A stretch of 64,000 nt of DNA from positions 1 to 64,000 of the forward strand of contig WOUP01000007.1 in the NCBI GenBank assembly GCA_009772895.1, read 5' to 3'. The notes under the pieces are model-generated. The model was not told where the DNA came from and made no database searches. It was given only the letters and a program-made list of their open reading frames with translations. Shown here in pieces: positions 1 through 7,240 of the stretch. The position numbers were made by a program, and so were the translations under genes. This stretch comes from Puniceicoccaceae bacterium 5H (GTDB taxonomy: Bacteria > Verrucomicrobiota > Verrucomicrobiia > Opitutales > Oceanipulchritudinaceae). Position 1 is the first letter of the stretch. Each line of letters begins with the position of its first letter.

Positions 1-182
1 TTGGTGCGTGCCGATGGGCGGAAGCGGTTGGGCCGGCGTCTTGTGGCGCCGGCACTCGGCGAGGGTGCGTATGTTGTTGGACGGATTGGCCGTCCGGGCA
101 TGAACGCTGGCGGTGGCGGCGAGCGATTGCGGTCGGTCGGTGGGCTGCATCGCGCCTCCGGGGTCGGCGGGCCGTCCGGCGC

Positions 183-287
183 GCAAGCTGAAGGCTTGCC
201 ATAACGTAGCCGGTGGTTGAGCCCGCCAGCGCGGGCGACACCACCGGATCCCGTGTACTCCGTCGGTAGCACCTTGAAGAGGTGCCA
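183..287 (+). repeat. Modular hairpin repeat, copy 1
   Basis: Three modules in order: a small hairpin (gcaagc-tgaag-gcttgc, 183-199), a core bounded by ccggtggt and accaccgg (about 210-247) enclosing an inner hairpin gcccgc-cagc-gcgggc, and a distal hairpin gcacctt-gaa-gaggtgc (271-287). The same three modules in the same order occur at 21358-21458. No coding capacity is apparent. Confidence 0.8.
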
Positions 288-334
288 TAGAGAGCCCCTT
301 CCGTTTGAGGCGCTCAACCTCCGAGTCGGTCCAT

Positions 335-366
335 AAAAAAACCGGGCGGGAGGCTATCCCGTCCGG
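335..366 (-). terminator. Rho-independent terminator of the PEP-CTERM gene
   Basis: On the minus strand a 10-bp stem with one mismatch (ccggacggga / tcccgcccgg) is followed directly by a run of seven T. It lies 44 bases past the stop of the PEP-CTERM gene ending at 410. Confidence 0.75.
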
Positions 367-409
367 CGTGAGTGTCAGGTGTGTCTATAGCGGAACAGAT
401 TGCGCCGCG

Positions 410-1195
410 TTAGCTCTGGCGACGACGGCGGTAGCCGACGAACGCGAGGGCTGCGAGGCCGAGACCGGCGGCGTAGGTAGCCGGTTCCGGCACGGCCGCC
501 ATCTGGGCATCCTGCAGATTGTCTTCGAAGGAGACGGATTCGCCGCCCACTTCGGAGAGCGCAAAGCTGAAGTTGTCGAACGAAATGCCCTGGGCGTCGA
601 AATTATCGGTCTGTTCCGGGAAGTAGAATTCCAGGGAGAAGGTTTCGCCCGGGTCGATCGGGCGGTCGGAGATCAGCAAGCTGTTGCTCACGGTCTCGAA
701 CGGAGCATCGCCACCCGCGCCGCTGGAGTACATTTCCGAGGAGACGTAGCCCAGATCGCTGTAATTGCGGTTGGCTTCGGTGTCCGAGAGGTAGTTGAAC
801 TTGATTTCGGTCAGTTGGCCGCCGTTGTTGCTGTGCCACTGTTCGGCGTCGTAGCTGACGTAAAACTCGTTGATGACCGACGAGGTATTGTTGGTAAAGC
901 TGATCTGCATGCTGGCGGAGTAACCCTCGTTGGCCAGGAACCCGAGGGAGTAGTCGCCGTTGGAACCATAGCTGTAGGTGCCGCCGGTCATGCCGGTGCC
1001 GTCGGATTGGCCCTGGAAGACCGGGAAGCGGCTGTCACCGGAGCCGTAGATCGACCATTCGCTCACATCGTCGAGCGAAGAGAAGTCGTCGAAGTTGTCG
1101 TAGTAGGCAAAGTCGCCACTATCGATGGAGACGGCGGCGGAAAGTGGGATTGCGGCGAGGAGCGCCAAGGTAGAGAGGGCGAGTTGCGTGCGCAT
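410..1195 (-). CDS. PEP-CTERM sorting domain protein
   Basis: A 261-residue secreted protein. It begins with a signal peptide (basic start, then LALSTLALLAAIPLSAAVS) and ends with VPEPATYAAG, a hydrophobic helix and YRRRRQS, the classic PEP-CTERM tripartite tail recognised by an exosortase. The middle is acidic and rich in Ser/Asp/Tyr, resembling beta-sandwich surface proteins; no catalytic motif is visible. Family knowledge says such proteins are sorted to the cell surface, often with exopolysaccharide. No exosortase gene is in the window. The ligand or role is unknown. Confidence 0.85.
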   Translation of the reverse strand: MRTQLALSTLALLAAIPLSAAVSIDSGDFAYYDNFDDFSSLDDVSEWSIYGSGDSRFPVFQGQSDGTGMTGGTYSYGSNGDYSLGFLANEGYSASMQISFTNNTSSVINEFYVSYDAEQWHSNNGGQLTEIKFNYLSDTEANRNYSDLGYVSSEMYSSGAGGDAPFETVSNSLLISDRPIDPGETFSLEFYFPEQTDNFDAQGISFDNFSFALSEVGGESVSFEDNLQDAQMAAVPEPATYAAGLGLAALAFVGYRRRRQS

Positions 1196-1516
1196 AGTGC
1201 TTCAGAGATTCAGGTGTGTGTGTCGAATTTAGGTTCCGCGTCGTGCGGAGCGTGGTTTTTTACATCCACACCCCATGCCAAACTGGAGGTTCGAACGTCC
1301 TAAGCCCCGAGAGTAAAAGGCCTTAGTGAAACGTTACGCTGGTGTGAAGAGGGAGGTGCACCCCCTGGGCGGTGCAGGGTGCCCTCTATGGCAAGGGGGG
1401 CATCTTGCAGCATGCGCGGATCAGGTGATCGAAATTCGTTGACAGTTTTACTTGCTCTTGACTGACGCTTGTCGCACAGTGTCTGGTTTAGGAATTTTCT
1501 CATCTTCCCATCTGCC
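1196..1516. other. Intergenic region between PEP-CTERM gene and rpoZ
   Basis: No gene is recognisable. It holds the divergent upstream regions. A ttgaca hexamer occurs at 1439-1444 but no good -10 box lies at the expected distance, so no promoter is called. No Shine-Dalgarno sequence is apparent before the rpoZ start. Confidence 0.5.
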
Positions 1517-1756
1517 GTGAGAGACGAATACATCAAAGCCGCCCAGAAAGTCATCCCGGACCCGAACATCCTCATCAACGTGGTGTCGCGCCGGGTGAAG
1601 CAACTCAAATTCGGCCAGCGCCCGCTGGTAGAGTCGCTGGAGCGTCTCAGCCCGGAAGATATCGCCCTGCGCGAAGTCATCGAGGGCAAGATTACCTACG
1701 AACTCTTTGACCCCGAGGCCGAGGAGGAGCAGGAGGAATCCGCTCCCCGCCTCTAG
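1517..1756 (+). CDS. rpoZ: DNA-directed RNA polymerase omega subunit
   Basis: A 79-residue protein whose body (NILINVVSRRVKQL, then SPEDIALREVIEGKITYEL) matches the RpoZ fold: an N-terminal helix that clamps the beta-prime C-terminus, and the ALRE-EGK signature. The acidic tail is also usual. I chose GTG at 1517 because the protein from there starts at the conserved region; an upstream ATG-less extension to 1469 adds 16 unrelated residues. Omega assists core polymerase assembly. It is followed by a strong terminator at 1785-1819, so it is probably monocistronic. Confidence 0.8.
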   Translation: MRDEYIKAAQKVIPDPNILINVVSRRVKQLKFGQRPLVESLERLSPEDIALREVIEGKITYELFDPEAEEEQEESAPRL

Positions 1757-1784
1757 GCGAGGCCAGTCCGGTGCTCCTGGAAGC

Positions 1785-1819
1785 AGGGCGAGCGTGCAGG
1801 CGGCACCCTCGCCCTTTTT
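1785..1819 (+). terminator. Rho-independent terminator after rpoZ
   Basis: A 13-bp stem (agggcgagcgtgc with gcaccctcgccct, one mismatch), a 5-base loop and then five T. It separates rpoZ from smpB. Confidence 0.8.
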
Positions 1820-1823
1820 GCGC

Positions 1824-1829
1824 TATAAT
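1824..1829 (+). promoter_or_regulatory. Candidate -10 box for smpB, suggests a leaderless mRNA
   Basis: A perfect tataat ends 8 bases before the A of the smpB ATG at 1838. If it is a sigma-70 -10 element, transcription would begin at or next to the start codon. No convincing -35 box is seen and no Shine-Dalgarno exists between it and the ATG. Confidence 0.45.
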
Positions 1830-1837
1830 TGATCCCT

Positions 1838-2317
1838 ATGGCCCGTAAGAACAAAAAGTCCGACGAGCGGTATCGCGAGATCCGCAACAGCAAGGCTTAT
1901 CGCGATTTCTTCGTCGATGAGACGCTCGAGGCTGGGCTCGTATTGACGGGCACGGAGGTGAAGAGCATTCGGGCAGGCGGCGCGCAGATCAGTGAGTCGT
2001 TTGTGCGCATCGACAAGGGTGCGCCCGTGCTCTACCACGCCAACATCCCGGAATACAGCTTCGCCAACTTCCAGAACCACAACCCCTACCGGCCGCGCAA
2101 GCTGCTGCTCAACCGTCGGGAGATCCTGAAGTGGGAGCAGGAGATGAAGTCGGGCAACCGCGCCATCATCCCGATCAAGATGTATTTCAAGAAGGGCATG
2201 GTGAAGGTCCAGCTGGGGCTCTGCCGGGGCAAGAAGGAATACGACAAGCGCGAGGACCTGAAGGAGGCGGTCGACCGCCGCGAGATGGACCGCGCGATGA
2301 AGGCCGCGCTGCGTTAG
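1838..2317 (+). CDS. smpB: SsrA-binding protein SmpB
   Basis: A 159-residue protein of usual SmpB length. SmpB binds tmRNA and brings it to stalled ribosomes for trans-translation. Diagnostic segments are visible: GLVLTGTEVKSIR, ISESFVRI, RPRKLLLNR, the IPIKMYFKKGMVKVQLGL strand and the basic C-terminal KKEYDKREDLKE tail that enters the decoding centre. The ATG at 1838 is preferred to a TTG nine bases upstream because MARKNKKSDE is the normal N-terminus. trmL follows 7 bases after the stop, so the two probably form an operon. Confidence 0.97.
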   Translation: MARKNKKSDERYREIRNSKAYRDFFVDETLEAGLVLTGTEVKSIRAGGAQISESFVRIDKGAPVLYHANIPEYSFANFQNHNPYRPRKLLLNRREILKWEQEMKSGNRAIIPIKMYFKKGMVKVQLGLCRGKKEYDKREDLKEAVDRREMDRAMKAALR

Positions 2318-2324
2318 AGACGTT

Positions 2325-2810
2325 ATGGAAAATGCCGAGCCGCGCCTGCACCTGGTGCTTTTCAACCCCGAGATCCCGCAAAACACGGGCAACATCGGGC
2401 GCCTCTGCGCCTATACCGATTGCCGCCTGCACCTGATCAAGCCCCTCGGGTTCAAGATCAGCGACCGCCACCTCAAGCGCAGCGGCATGGACTACTGGTA
2501 CGAGCTGGACCTGCACATCCACGAGGATTGGGCGGCGTTTCGCACCAGCCCGGCGGCCCCGCGGCGACTCTGGCTTTTCACCAAGCACGCCACGCGGAGC
2601 TTTTGGGGCGCGAAGTTCGAGCCGGGCGACGGCTTGTTGTTCGGCAACGAAGGCCACGGCGCGCCCGACTGGTTGCACGAGGAAGTCGGGGAGGCCCAGC
2701 GGTTGACGGTGCCACGCTACAGCGCAAAGCCCTTGCGCTCCCTCAACCTGGCCTCGGCCACCGCCATCGCGACTTACGAGGCCCTGCGCCAGTTCGAGGT
2801 AGGCGCTTAG
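2325..2810 (+). CDS. trmL: tRNA (cytidine/uridine-34-2'-O)-methyltransferase TrmL
   Basis: A 161-residue SPOUT methyltransferase. It 2'-O-methylates the wobble nucleotide of certain leucine tRNAs using SAM. The N-terminal VLFNPEIPQNTGNIGR motif and C-terminal PRYSAKPLRSLNLASAT, which form the trefoil-knot SAM site, are both intact, and LIKPLGFKISD with the later LKRSGMDYW block is typical of TrmL/YibK. It lies directly downstream of smpB, so two translation-related genes are co-transcribed. Confidence 0.95.
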   Translation: MENAEPRLHLVLFNPEIPQNTGNIGRLCAYTDCRLHLIKPLGFKISDRHLKRSGMDYWYELDLHIHEDWAAFRTSPAAPRRLWLFTKHATRSFWGAKFEPGDGLLFGNEGHGAPDWLHEEVGEAQRLTVPRYSAKPLRSLNLASATAIATYEALRQFEVGA

Positions 2811-2843
2811 CGTAGGGCTTAGGCGAGCAGCCGATACCCGCTT

Positions 2844-3263
2844 TCACCATTTCTGCAACAGGTGATGGAACCGACTGGCGACGGCTGCGCTCAACAGGCC
2901 CCCGCCGATGGCGAGGCGCGACAGGGTGCTATGGTCGACCGGTAGCAGGCCCTGGCCAAGGTCGAGATGCAGGGTGAGGCAGCAGGCGTAACCGATGCCG
3001 ACGGCGGCAAACACCAGCCAGATGCCGCGGTCGAACAGCAGCAGGGCGGCGGCGCCGAGCAGAACCAGGGCCATGGCCAGCTGAAAGCACTGGACCGCTG
3101 GCAGTGCGGGATGGCCGCCGACTTCCGCCGTCTGCACCATGAAGGCAAAATCGACGAGTGGCAGGGCCAACAACAAACGGGCGGCAATCCAGAGGTATTT
3201 GCTTTCGAGGATCCAGTCGATGGGGCGGCTGGTGGCCTTCGACTGCCTGGCCTTAGAACTCAT
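2844..3263 (-). CDS. Small four-helix membrane protein of unknown function
   Basis: About 139 residues from an ATG that overlaps the stop of the upstream MipA/OmpV-like gene (the tATGag at 3263 lies within its last codons), implying translational coupling. Four hydrophobic segments are visible (near LWIAARLLLALPL, CFQLAMALVLLGAAALLLF, IWLVFAAVGIGYACCL and IGGGLLSAAVA). A longer frame to 3338 exists, but its first 25 residues read through the neighbour and look unlike a leader. I do not recognise the family; coupling suggests an envelope role with the MipA-like porin. Confidence 0.65.
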   Translation of the reverse strand: MSSKARQSKATSRPIDWILESKYLWIAARLLLALPLVDFAFMVQTAEVGGHPALPAVQCFQLAMALVLLGAAALLLFDRGIWLVFAAVGIGYACCLTLHLDLGQGLLPVDHSTLSRLAIGGGLLSAAVASRFHHLLQKW

Positions 3264-4059
3264 AGAGGATGCCGACCCCTCCCAGGAACTGACTGGCGTT
3301 CCCTTCCTGATCCACCATCGGGCTGTCGGCGGCGTCACCCAACAGGTTCTTGAAGCGCGCTACGCCCAGAACGCCCCAGTCCTCGGTGATCATGTATTGG
3401 GCCCTGAAGGTGAGGCCGATGTCCTTCAGGCCGGCGTCGGCTTCATAGAGGGGTAGACCACTCCGCTCCGCATTGTCGGCGTCGATCCCGAAATAGGTCT
3501 GGTTGTAGTCCTCGCTGGCGTAAGTGGAGCCCAGGGAAAGGCCGACGGTGAGGGCATCCGTCACCTGCAGGTTGTAGCTCGCGCCAAAGGAAAACACATA
3601 GCCGTCGTAGGTGTCCGAGAGGTCGAACGAGATATCGGCGCCGAGTGAAAGGCGATCGCGAGGGCTCAGCACGCCGCGAAAGGGAAACTGGACGAAGGCG
3701 CCGCCTTCGAAGGCATCGTCGATTTCGCGCATCTCACGCACCACCACGTTGTCGATGTCGCTGTTGTCGCGGCCGCTGCGGAAGGAGAGGGTCGGCCCGA
3801 ATTCGATCCAGGAAAACGGCGACACTTCGGCGCGCAAATCGTTGCCCAGAATCTCGAGCGAATAGCTGCGATACTCCAGCTGGGCGACCACCAGAGGTGA
3901 GATCTTTTGGTCGTCGGACCCCTCATATTGGGGGACCGTCGCGATGCCGACCGCGATGAATCCGTTGAAGGTGTCTCCCGTCTCGGCGTGGAGAAGAGAG
4001 GTCAGGTGGACGAGCACCAAAGGGAGTAGGGTTCGTCTTTGCTTGGAGCCGCTGAACAT
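3253..4059 (-). CDS. MipA/OmpV family outer membrane protein
   Basis: A 268-residue beta-barrel protein. It has a signal peptide (RRTLLPLVLVHLTSLLHA), the VPQYEGSDDQKISPLVVAQLEYR start that typifies the family, alternating amphipathic strands, and a C-terminal Phe (VGILYEF) like many Bam substrates. MipA was described as a scaffold between MltA and PBP1b; OmpV members are also adhesins or porins. It is divergent from a MarR regulator across 94 bases that hold a palindrome, so the two are probably a regulated pair. Confidence 0.85.
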   Translation of the reverse strand: MFSGSKQRRTLLPLVLVHLTSLLHAETGDTFNGFIAVGIATVPQYEGSDDQKISPLVVAQLEYRSYSLEILGNDLRAEVSPFSWIEFGPTLSFRSGRDNSDIDNVVVREMREIDDAFEGGAFVQFPFRGVLSPRDRLSLGADISFDLSDTYDGYVFSFGASYNLQVTDALTVGLSLGSTYASEDYNQTYFGIDADNAERSGLPLYEADAGLKDIGLTFRAQYMITEDWGVLGVARFKNLLGDAADSPMVDQEGNASQFLGGVGILYEF

Positions 4060-4109
4060 TGTAGATCCTTTTCGTAGAGCAATTGTATAGACAGGCTGAG
4101 TTCGACCGA

Positions 4110-4133
4110 ATTTAGTAAGGATCCAAACTAAAT
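4110..4133. promoter_or_regulatory. Candidate MarR operator between marR-type and mipA-type genes
   Basis: Inverted repeat atttagt / actaaat with a ggatcc centre, 24 bases long, placed midway in the divergent spacer. MarR proteins bind such palindromes and commonly control themselves and the divergent gene. Confidence 0.5.
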
Positions 4134-4153
4134 AAACAAGTAAAAAAGGTGCT

Positions 4154-4609
4154 ATGCCTGACGAAATTCCCCAAGACCCAGAAGAGATTTTTCAGCTGTT
4201 TGCGAAGATCAGCATGATCCACAACCACGTAACGACTCAATTCGTCCGCGTGTTGCCGCGTGATCTATCGATGGCCCAGTTCAGCATTTTGCACCACCTG
4301 TACCGGCGTCCGGGGGTGGAAAAGACCCCGCTGGAACTGGCCAACCATTTTTTACTGAGTAAGGCCAGTGTCGGAGAAGCTTTGGACAAGCTGGCGAAGA
4401 AGGGGTTTGTGGCGCTCAAGAAGAACGAGAAGGATGGCCGCAGCAAGGTCGTGAGTATCACCTCGGCAGGGTTGGAGGCCCATCGGGAGTCCGTCATGGC
4501 GATCCAGCCCTTTCTGGCCGAGATGCGCGAGGCTGTCGGGCTGGAAACGTTGCAGGCCGCCAGCGAGATCCTCTACCCCATCCGTGAATGGCTGAGGGAG
4601 CAACGGTGA
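4154..4609 (+). CDS. MarR family transcriptional regulator
   Basis: A 151-residue winged-helix regulator of normal MarR length. The HTH is visible at TPLELANHFLLSKASVGEALDKL, followed by a wing with the KNEKDGRSKVVSITSAG sequence typical of the family. Flanking helices provide the dimer interface. The effector is unknown. The gene is divergent from the MipA/OmpV gene and the shared spacer holds a 24-base palindrome. Its 3' end faces the large secreted protein gene at 4635. Confidence 0.9.
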   Translation: MPDEIPQDPEEIFQLFAKISMIHNHVTTQFVRVLPRDLSMAQFSILHHLYRRPGVEKTPLELANHFLLSKASVGEALDKLAKKGFVALKKNEKDGRSKVVSITSAGLEAHRESVMAIQPFLAEMREAVGLETLQAASEILYPIREWLREQR

Positions 4610-4634
4610 GTTTTTTACCGCCCGACCGTGATTT

Positions 4635-6806
4635 CTACGGCGCCTTCAGTTCCACGCGGTAGAGTTGCGCTGCGGAGTCGGCAGGCACGAGGTCGAACTG
4701 TAACGCATCGGCGACCGACCAGCCGGCGTCTCCCTCCCGCAGCAGCAGCTCGGCCTGCAGCGTCTGTCCCGGCACGTCGATGCTGAGATCGCCAAAGGTG
4801 ACGTGCAGGAGCGTCTGCTCCGTGTAGAGCCCATACGCCGACGGGTCGCTCGTCACGTCGTTGCGCCCGGCTATGCGGGCGTTGTCGACGGTGGCCTGGG
4901 TGTAGAGGTTGTAGCTCGTGGGGTCGTTGACGACGTCGTTGCGGCCGGCGGTGCGGGCGGCATCCACGTCGGCCTGGCTGTGCAGCCCGAGCAGGGACGG
5001 GTTTTGCTGGATCGCCTGGATGAAAGCGAGGTCGCTGTGGGTCGGGTCCAGACCGGCGTCGACTTCGGCCTTGTCGCTGAGGGTGTCGTCGTCGGTGTCC
5101 GCCTTGGTGTCGGAGGTGCCATAGAGCACGTACTCTTCGTAGGCGGTCAGGCCGTCGCCGTCGGCGTCGGTCAGGTCGGGCGAAAAACGTGCGGTTACCG
5201 CCATGTCCTGCTCCACCCGCAGCGTAAAGGGGTTGAGGGTGCTGCTGGTATCGCCGCCCCACGAGCTGAAGATGTAGCCTTGGATCGGTTGGGCGGTGAG
5301 GATGGTGGTCTTGTTGTGCTCGACTTCGAGGTTGCCGATCACCTTGCCTGAGTTGGTGGGCGCGATGGTGATCGTAACGGTGTGCAGTAGCTCCAGCGCG
5401 TCGCCATCTTCGTAGGGGCCGAAGTCGACCGTGTCGTTCTGGATGCGCCGAAAGTCGGACATGTCGCGGGCCAGGCGCTCAGTGGTGTCGCCGTCCCCGT
5501 CCAGGTCCATTGTGTCGGCGGGCAGCAGGCTGTTGACGCCCTGATCGATGCCGACGGAGCCGCTGACGTAGCGGAAGCCGTCATCGAGCGTGCCCAGGGT
5601 GCCGTCGGCGCCGAGTGGTCGGGTCGCATCCTGAAACGTAGGCGTGGCGACGATCACCTCGCTGCGGGTGCCGGTGTAGCCGGAGATCATGACCGGGTGC
5701 ACGGTGGAGGGCAGCGGGGTGTTGGGGTCGAACAGGCGGTCCGAGCCCAGGTCGCCGGGGATCACGATGGAGTTGCGCGTGGGCGCCCCGGCAAAGAGCC
5801 AGTGGTCGCCGTCGGGCAAGCGCGGCTGGTAGAACAGGCTGTTGGCGGCAAATGTCTCGCTGGTGATCGCGTTGAGAAAGGTCGTGCGGTAAAAGAGGAC
5901 CTGCGAGAGGGTGGGGGTAGTGGAGTCGGCTCGCCCGGTGGCGGGGTCGAAGGTGGCGTCCTGGATGAGGGTGCGGCTGATCGTCGGATAATAGCCTACC
6001 TCGACGTGCGGCGTGGCGCTGCCGACACTGGTGATGACGATCTGGTCGCTGCCGTGCAGGACGACGTCGAGCGCGCCTTCCAGCCAACTGTCATGCAGCA
6101 CGCCGGCCACTTGCAGGCGACCGGAGCCTTGGCTGAAGCGGCTGTCCTGGGCCTGCATGGCCGAGTAGGTCGGGGTCGTCAGGTTAACGAAGAGCTCGGT
6201 GTCGCTGCGCTCGGCGTTGATATTGGTAAACTGGCAGTCTTCGAGGAAAAAGGAGCCTTGCTCGGCGGCAAAGGGCTGGCTGCTGGTGGTGACGCCGGCG
6301 ACGGTGCAGTCGATCAGGTGGGTATTGGCCTGGGTGTAGACCAGGGCGCCGGCGTGACTGGTCGCGGAGGGCCCGAAGCGGAAGCGGTCGAGCGTCGTCT
6401 CACGCTGATAGCCGCTGTAGAGGATCTGGACGACGTGTTCGCTCAATGCGTCGCCCCCGATATCCCCGCTCAGGATGGTGGCGGCGCCCTGGGCCGGGCG
6501 CTCGTCGGCGCTCGTCTCGCTGCCGGTGAAGCCGCCGCGCAGGATGACGGGCTGGGTGACGCGAAAACGGAGGGTGGGGTCGTTGTTGGCGAGGCCGGCC
6601 CCCATGTCGGGGTAGTAGGTGCCTTGGGCGACCCATACCTCATCTCCTGCCGCCACCTGGGAGAGCACATCGGGCAGGTAGCGGTAGGCCAGCGTCCAGG
6701 ACGAGCCGTCGCCGCCCGGGTCGGCCGCCTGGTTGACATACCAGACCCGAGCACTGGCATTGCACGCGAGACCCACGAGCAAGAGAGCGCGCAAAAACGA
6801 GTACAT
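4635..6806 (-). CDS. Large secreted protein: beta-helix-like, InlB-type repeat, calcium-binding repeats
   Basis: A 723-residue exported protein. After a signal peptide (FLRALLLVGLACNASA) comes a right-handed beta-helix-like region resembling polymorphic outer-membrane/choice-of-anchor proteins (WYVNQAADPGGDGSSWTLAY, DFGPYEDGD). Next is one divergent InlB B-repeat-like module (GYIFSSWGGD ... VTARFSPD). DxDxDG calcium-binding repeats follow (DADGDGLTAYEEY, DTDDDTLSDKAEVDAGLDP). Finally there are three imperfect copies of a short motif around DVDAARTAGRNDV and a small C-terminal domain. Probable role is cell-surface adhesion or carbohydrate binding; no catalytic residues can be assigned. Confidence 0.75.
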   Translation of the reverse strand: MYSFLRALLLVGLACNASARVWYVNQAADPGGDGSSWTLAYRYLPDVLSQVAAGDEVWVAQGTYYPDMGAGLANNDPTLRFRVTQPVILRGGFTGSETSADERPAQGAATILSGDIGGDALSEHVVQILYSGYQRETTLDRFRFGPSATSHAGALVYTQANTHLIDCTVAGVTTSSQPFAAEQGSFFLEDCQFTNINAERSDTELFVNLTTPTYSAMQAQDSRFSQGSGRLQVAGVLHDSWLEGALDVVLHGSDQIVITSVGSATPHVEVGYYPTISRTLIQDATFDPATGRADSTTPTLSQVLFYRTTFLNAITSETFAANSLFYQPRLPDGDHWLFAGAPTRNSIVIPGDLGSDRLFDPNTPLPSTVHPVMISGYTGTRSEVIVATPTFQDATRPLGADGTLGTLDDGFRYVSGSVGIDQGVNSLLPADTMDLDGDGDTTERLARDMSDFRRIQNDTVDFGPYEDGDALELLHTVTITIAPTNSGKVIGNLEVEHNKTTILTAQPIQGYIFSSWGGDTSSTLNPFTLRVEQDMAVTARFSPDLTDADGDGLTAYEEYVLYGTSDTKADTDDDTLSDKAEVDAGLDPTHSDLAFIQAIQQNPSLLGLHSQADVDAARTAGRNDVVNDPTSYNLYTQATVDNARIAGRNDVTSDPSAYGLYTEQTLLHVTFGDLSIDVPGQTLQAELLLREGDAGWSVADALQFDLVPADSAAQLYRVELKAP

Positions 6807-6922
6807 GCTGTAATGAGTCGCCGCTTTACCTAAAGATCAAGTAGTGCCCGTAGAATTACCCAAACGGTCCGTGCCTATAAGTATTATTGCGCTTCCCTCT
6901 GGGGGTAAAAGCGATCGGGGGC

Positions 6923-7219
6923 TCAGTCCTGCTGGGGCTTTTCGAGGTGCCCGAGTTCGCGGGCGGGGTCGGTCAGGTCACGGAAACGACGCTTGAGGTC
7001 CGGGATTTCCGGAAAGCCGCCGTCCACGTGGCGGTCCCAGATGGTCTCGCCGTTGACCTTGATCACGTAGATGCCCTTGGGCCCGGGGATGAGGCGGATC
7101 TCGCCGATTTCGTAGCCGAAGGTGGCAAACAGCTCCTGCGCGGTGTAGCCGGCGCGCAGCCACCAGCGGCAGCCGGGGCAGAAGTGGATTTCGATGCTCG
7201 GAAGGCGTTCGTCGGACAT
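6923..7219 (-). CDS. SelT/SelW/SelH (Rdx) family redox protein
   Basis: A 98-residue thioredoxin-like protein. Its redox motif is Cys14-Pro-Gly-Cys17, where selenoprotein W relatives have Cys-x-x-Sec; here both are cysteine, so no selenocysteine is used. IYVIKVNGETIWDR with the later GGFPEIPDLKRRFRDL is the Rdx core. These proteins are thought to reduce or bind glutathionylated partners, but the physiological substrate is unknown. It lies 21 bases downstream of the DACNV-like gene on the same strand and is likely co-transcribed with it. Confidence 0.9.
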   Translation of the reverse strand: MSDERLPSIEIHFCPGCRWWLRAGYTAQELFATFGYEIGEIRLIPGPKGIYVIKVNGETIWDRHVDGGFPEIPDLKRRFRDLTDPARELGHLEKPQQD

Positions 7220-7240
7220 GGCGAAAGGGTGGGGAGGGGC

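Larger units (their letters stand above)
1..409. other. Gene-free left edge with one modular repeat copy
   Basis: No convincing gene is seen here. The short open frame at 1-204 has low-complexity Gly/Arg composition typical of high-GC non-coding sequence. The stretch holds one copy of the modular intergenic repeat (183-287) and the terminator of the PEP-CTERM gene (335-366). Confidence 0.6.

Noticed and set aside
1-204. Short open frame at the left edge
   Set aside because: Low-complexity composition, no start context, next to repeat copy 1.
305-1303. A 332-codon plus-strand frame
   Set aside because: It is antisense to the PEP-CTERM gene, whose signal peptide and C-terminal tag are intact.
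6923-7219. Selenocysteine in the SelW-like protein
   Set aside because: The redox motif is CPGC, both codons are cysteine and there is no in-frame TGA, so it is not a selenoprotein.
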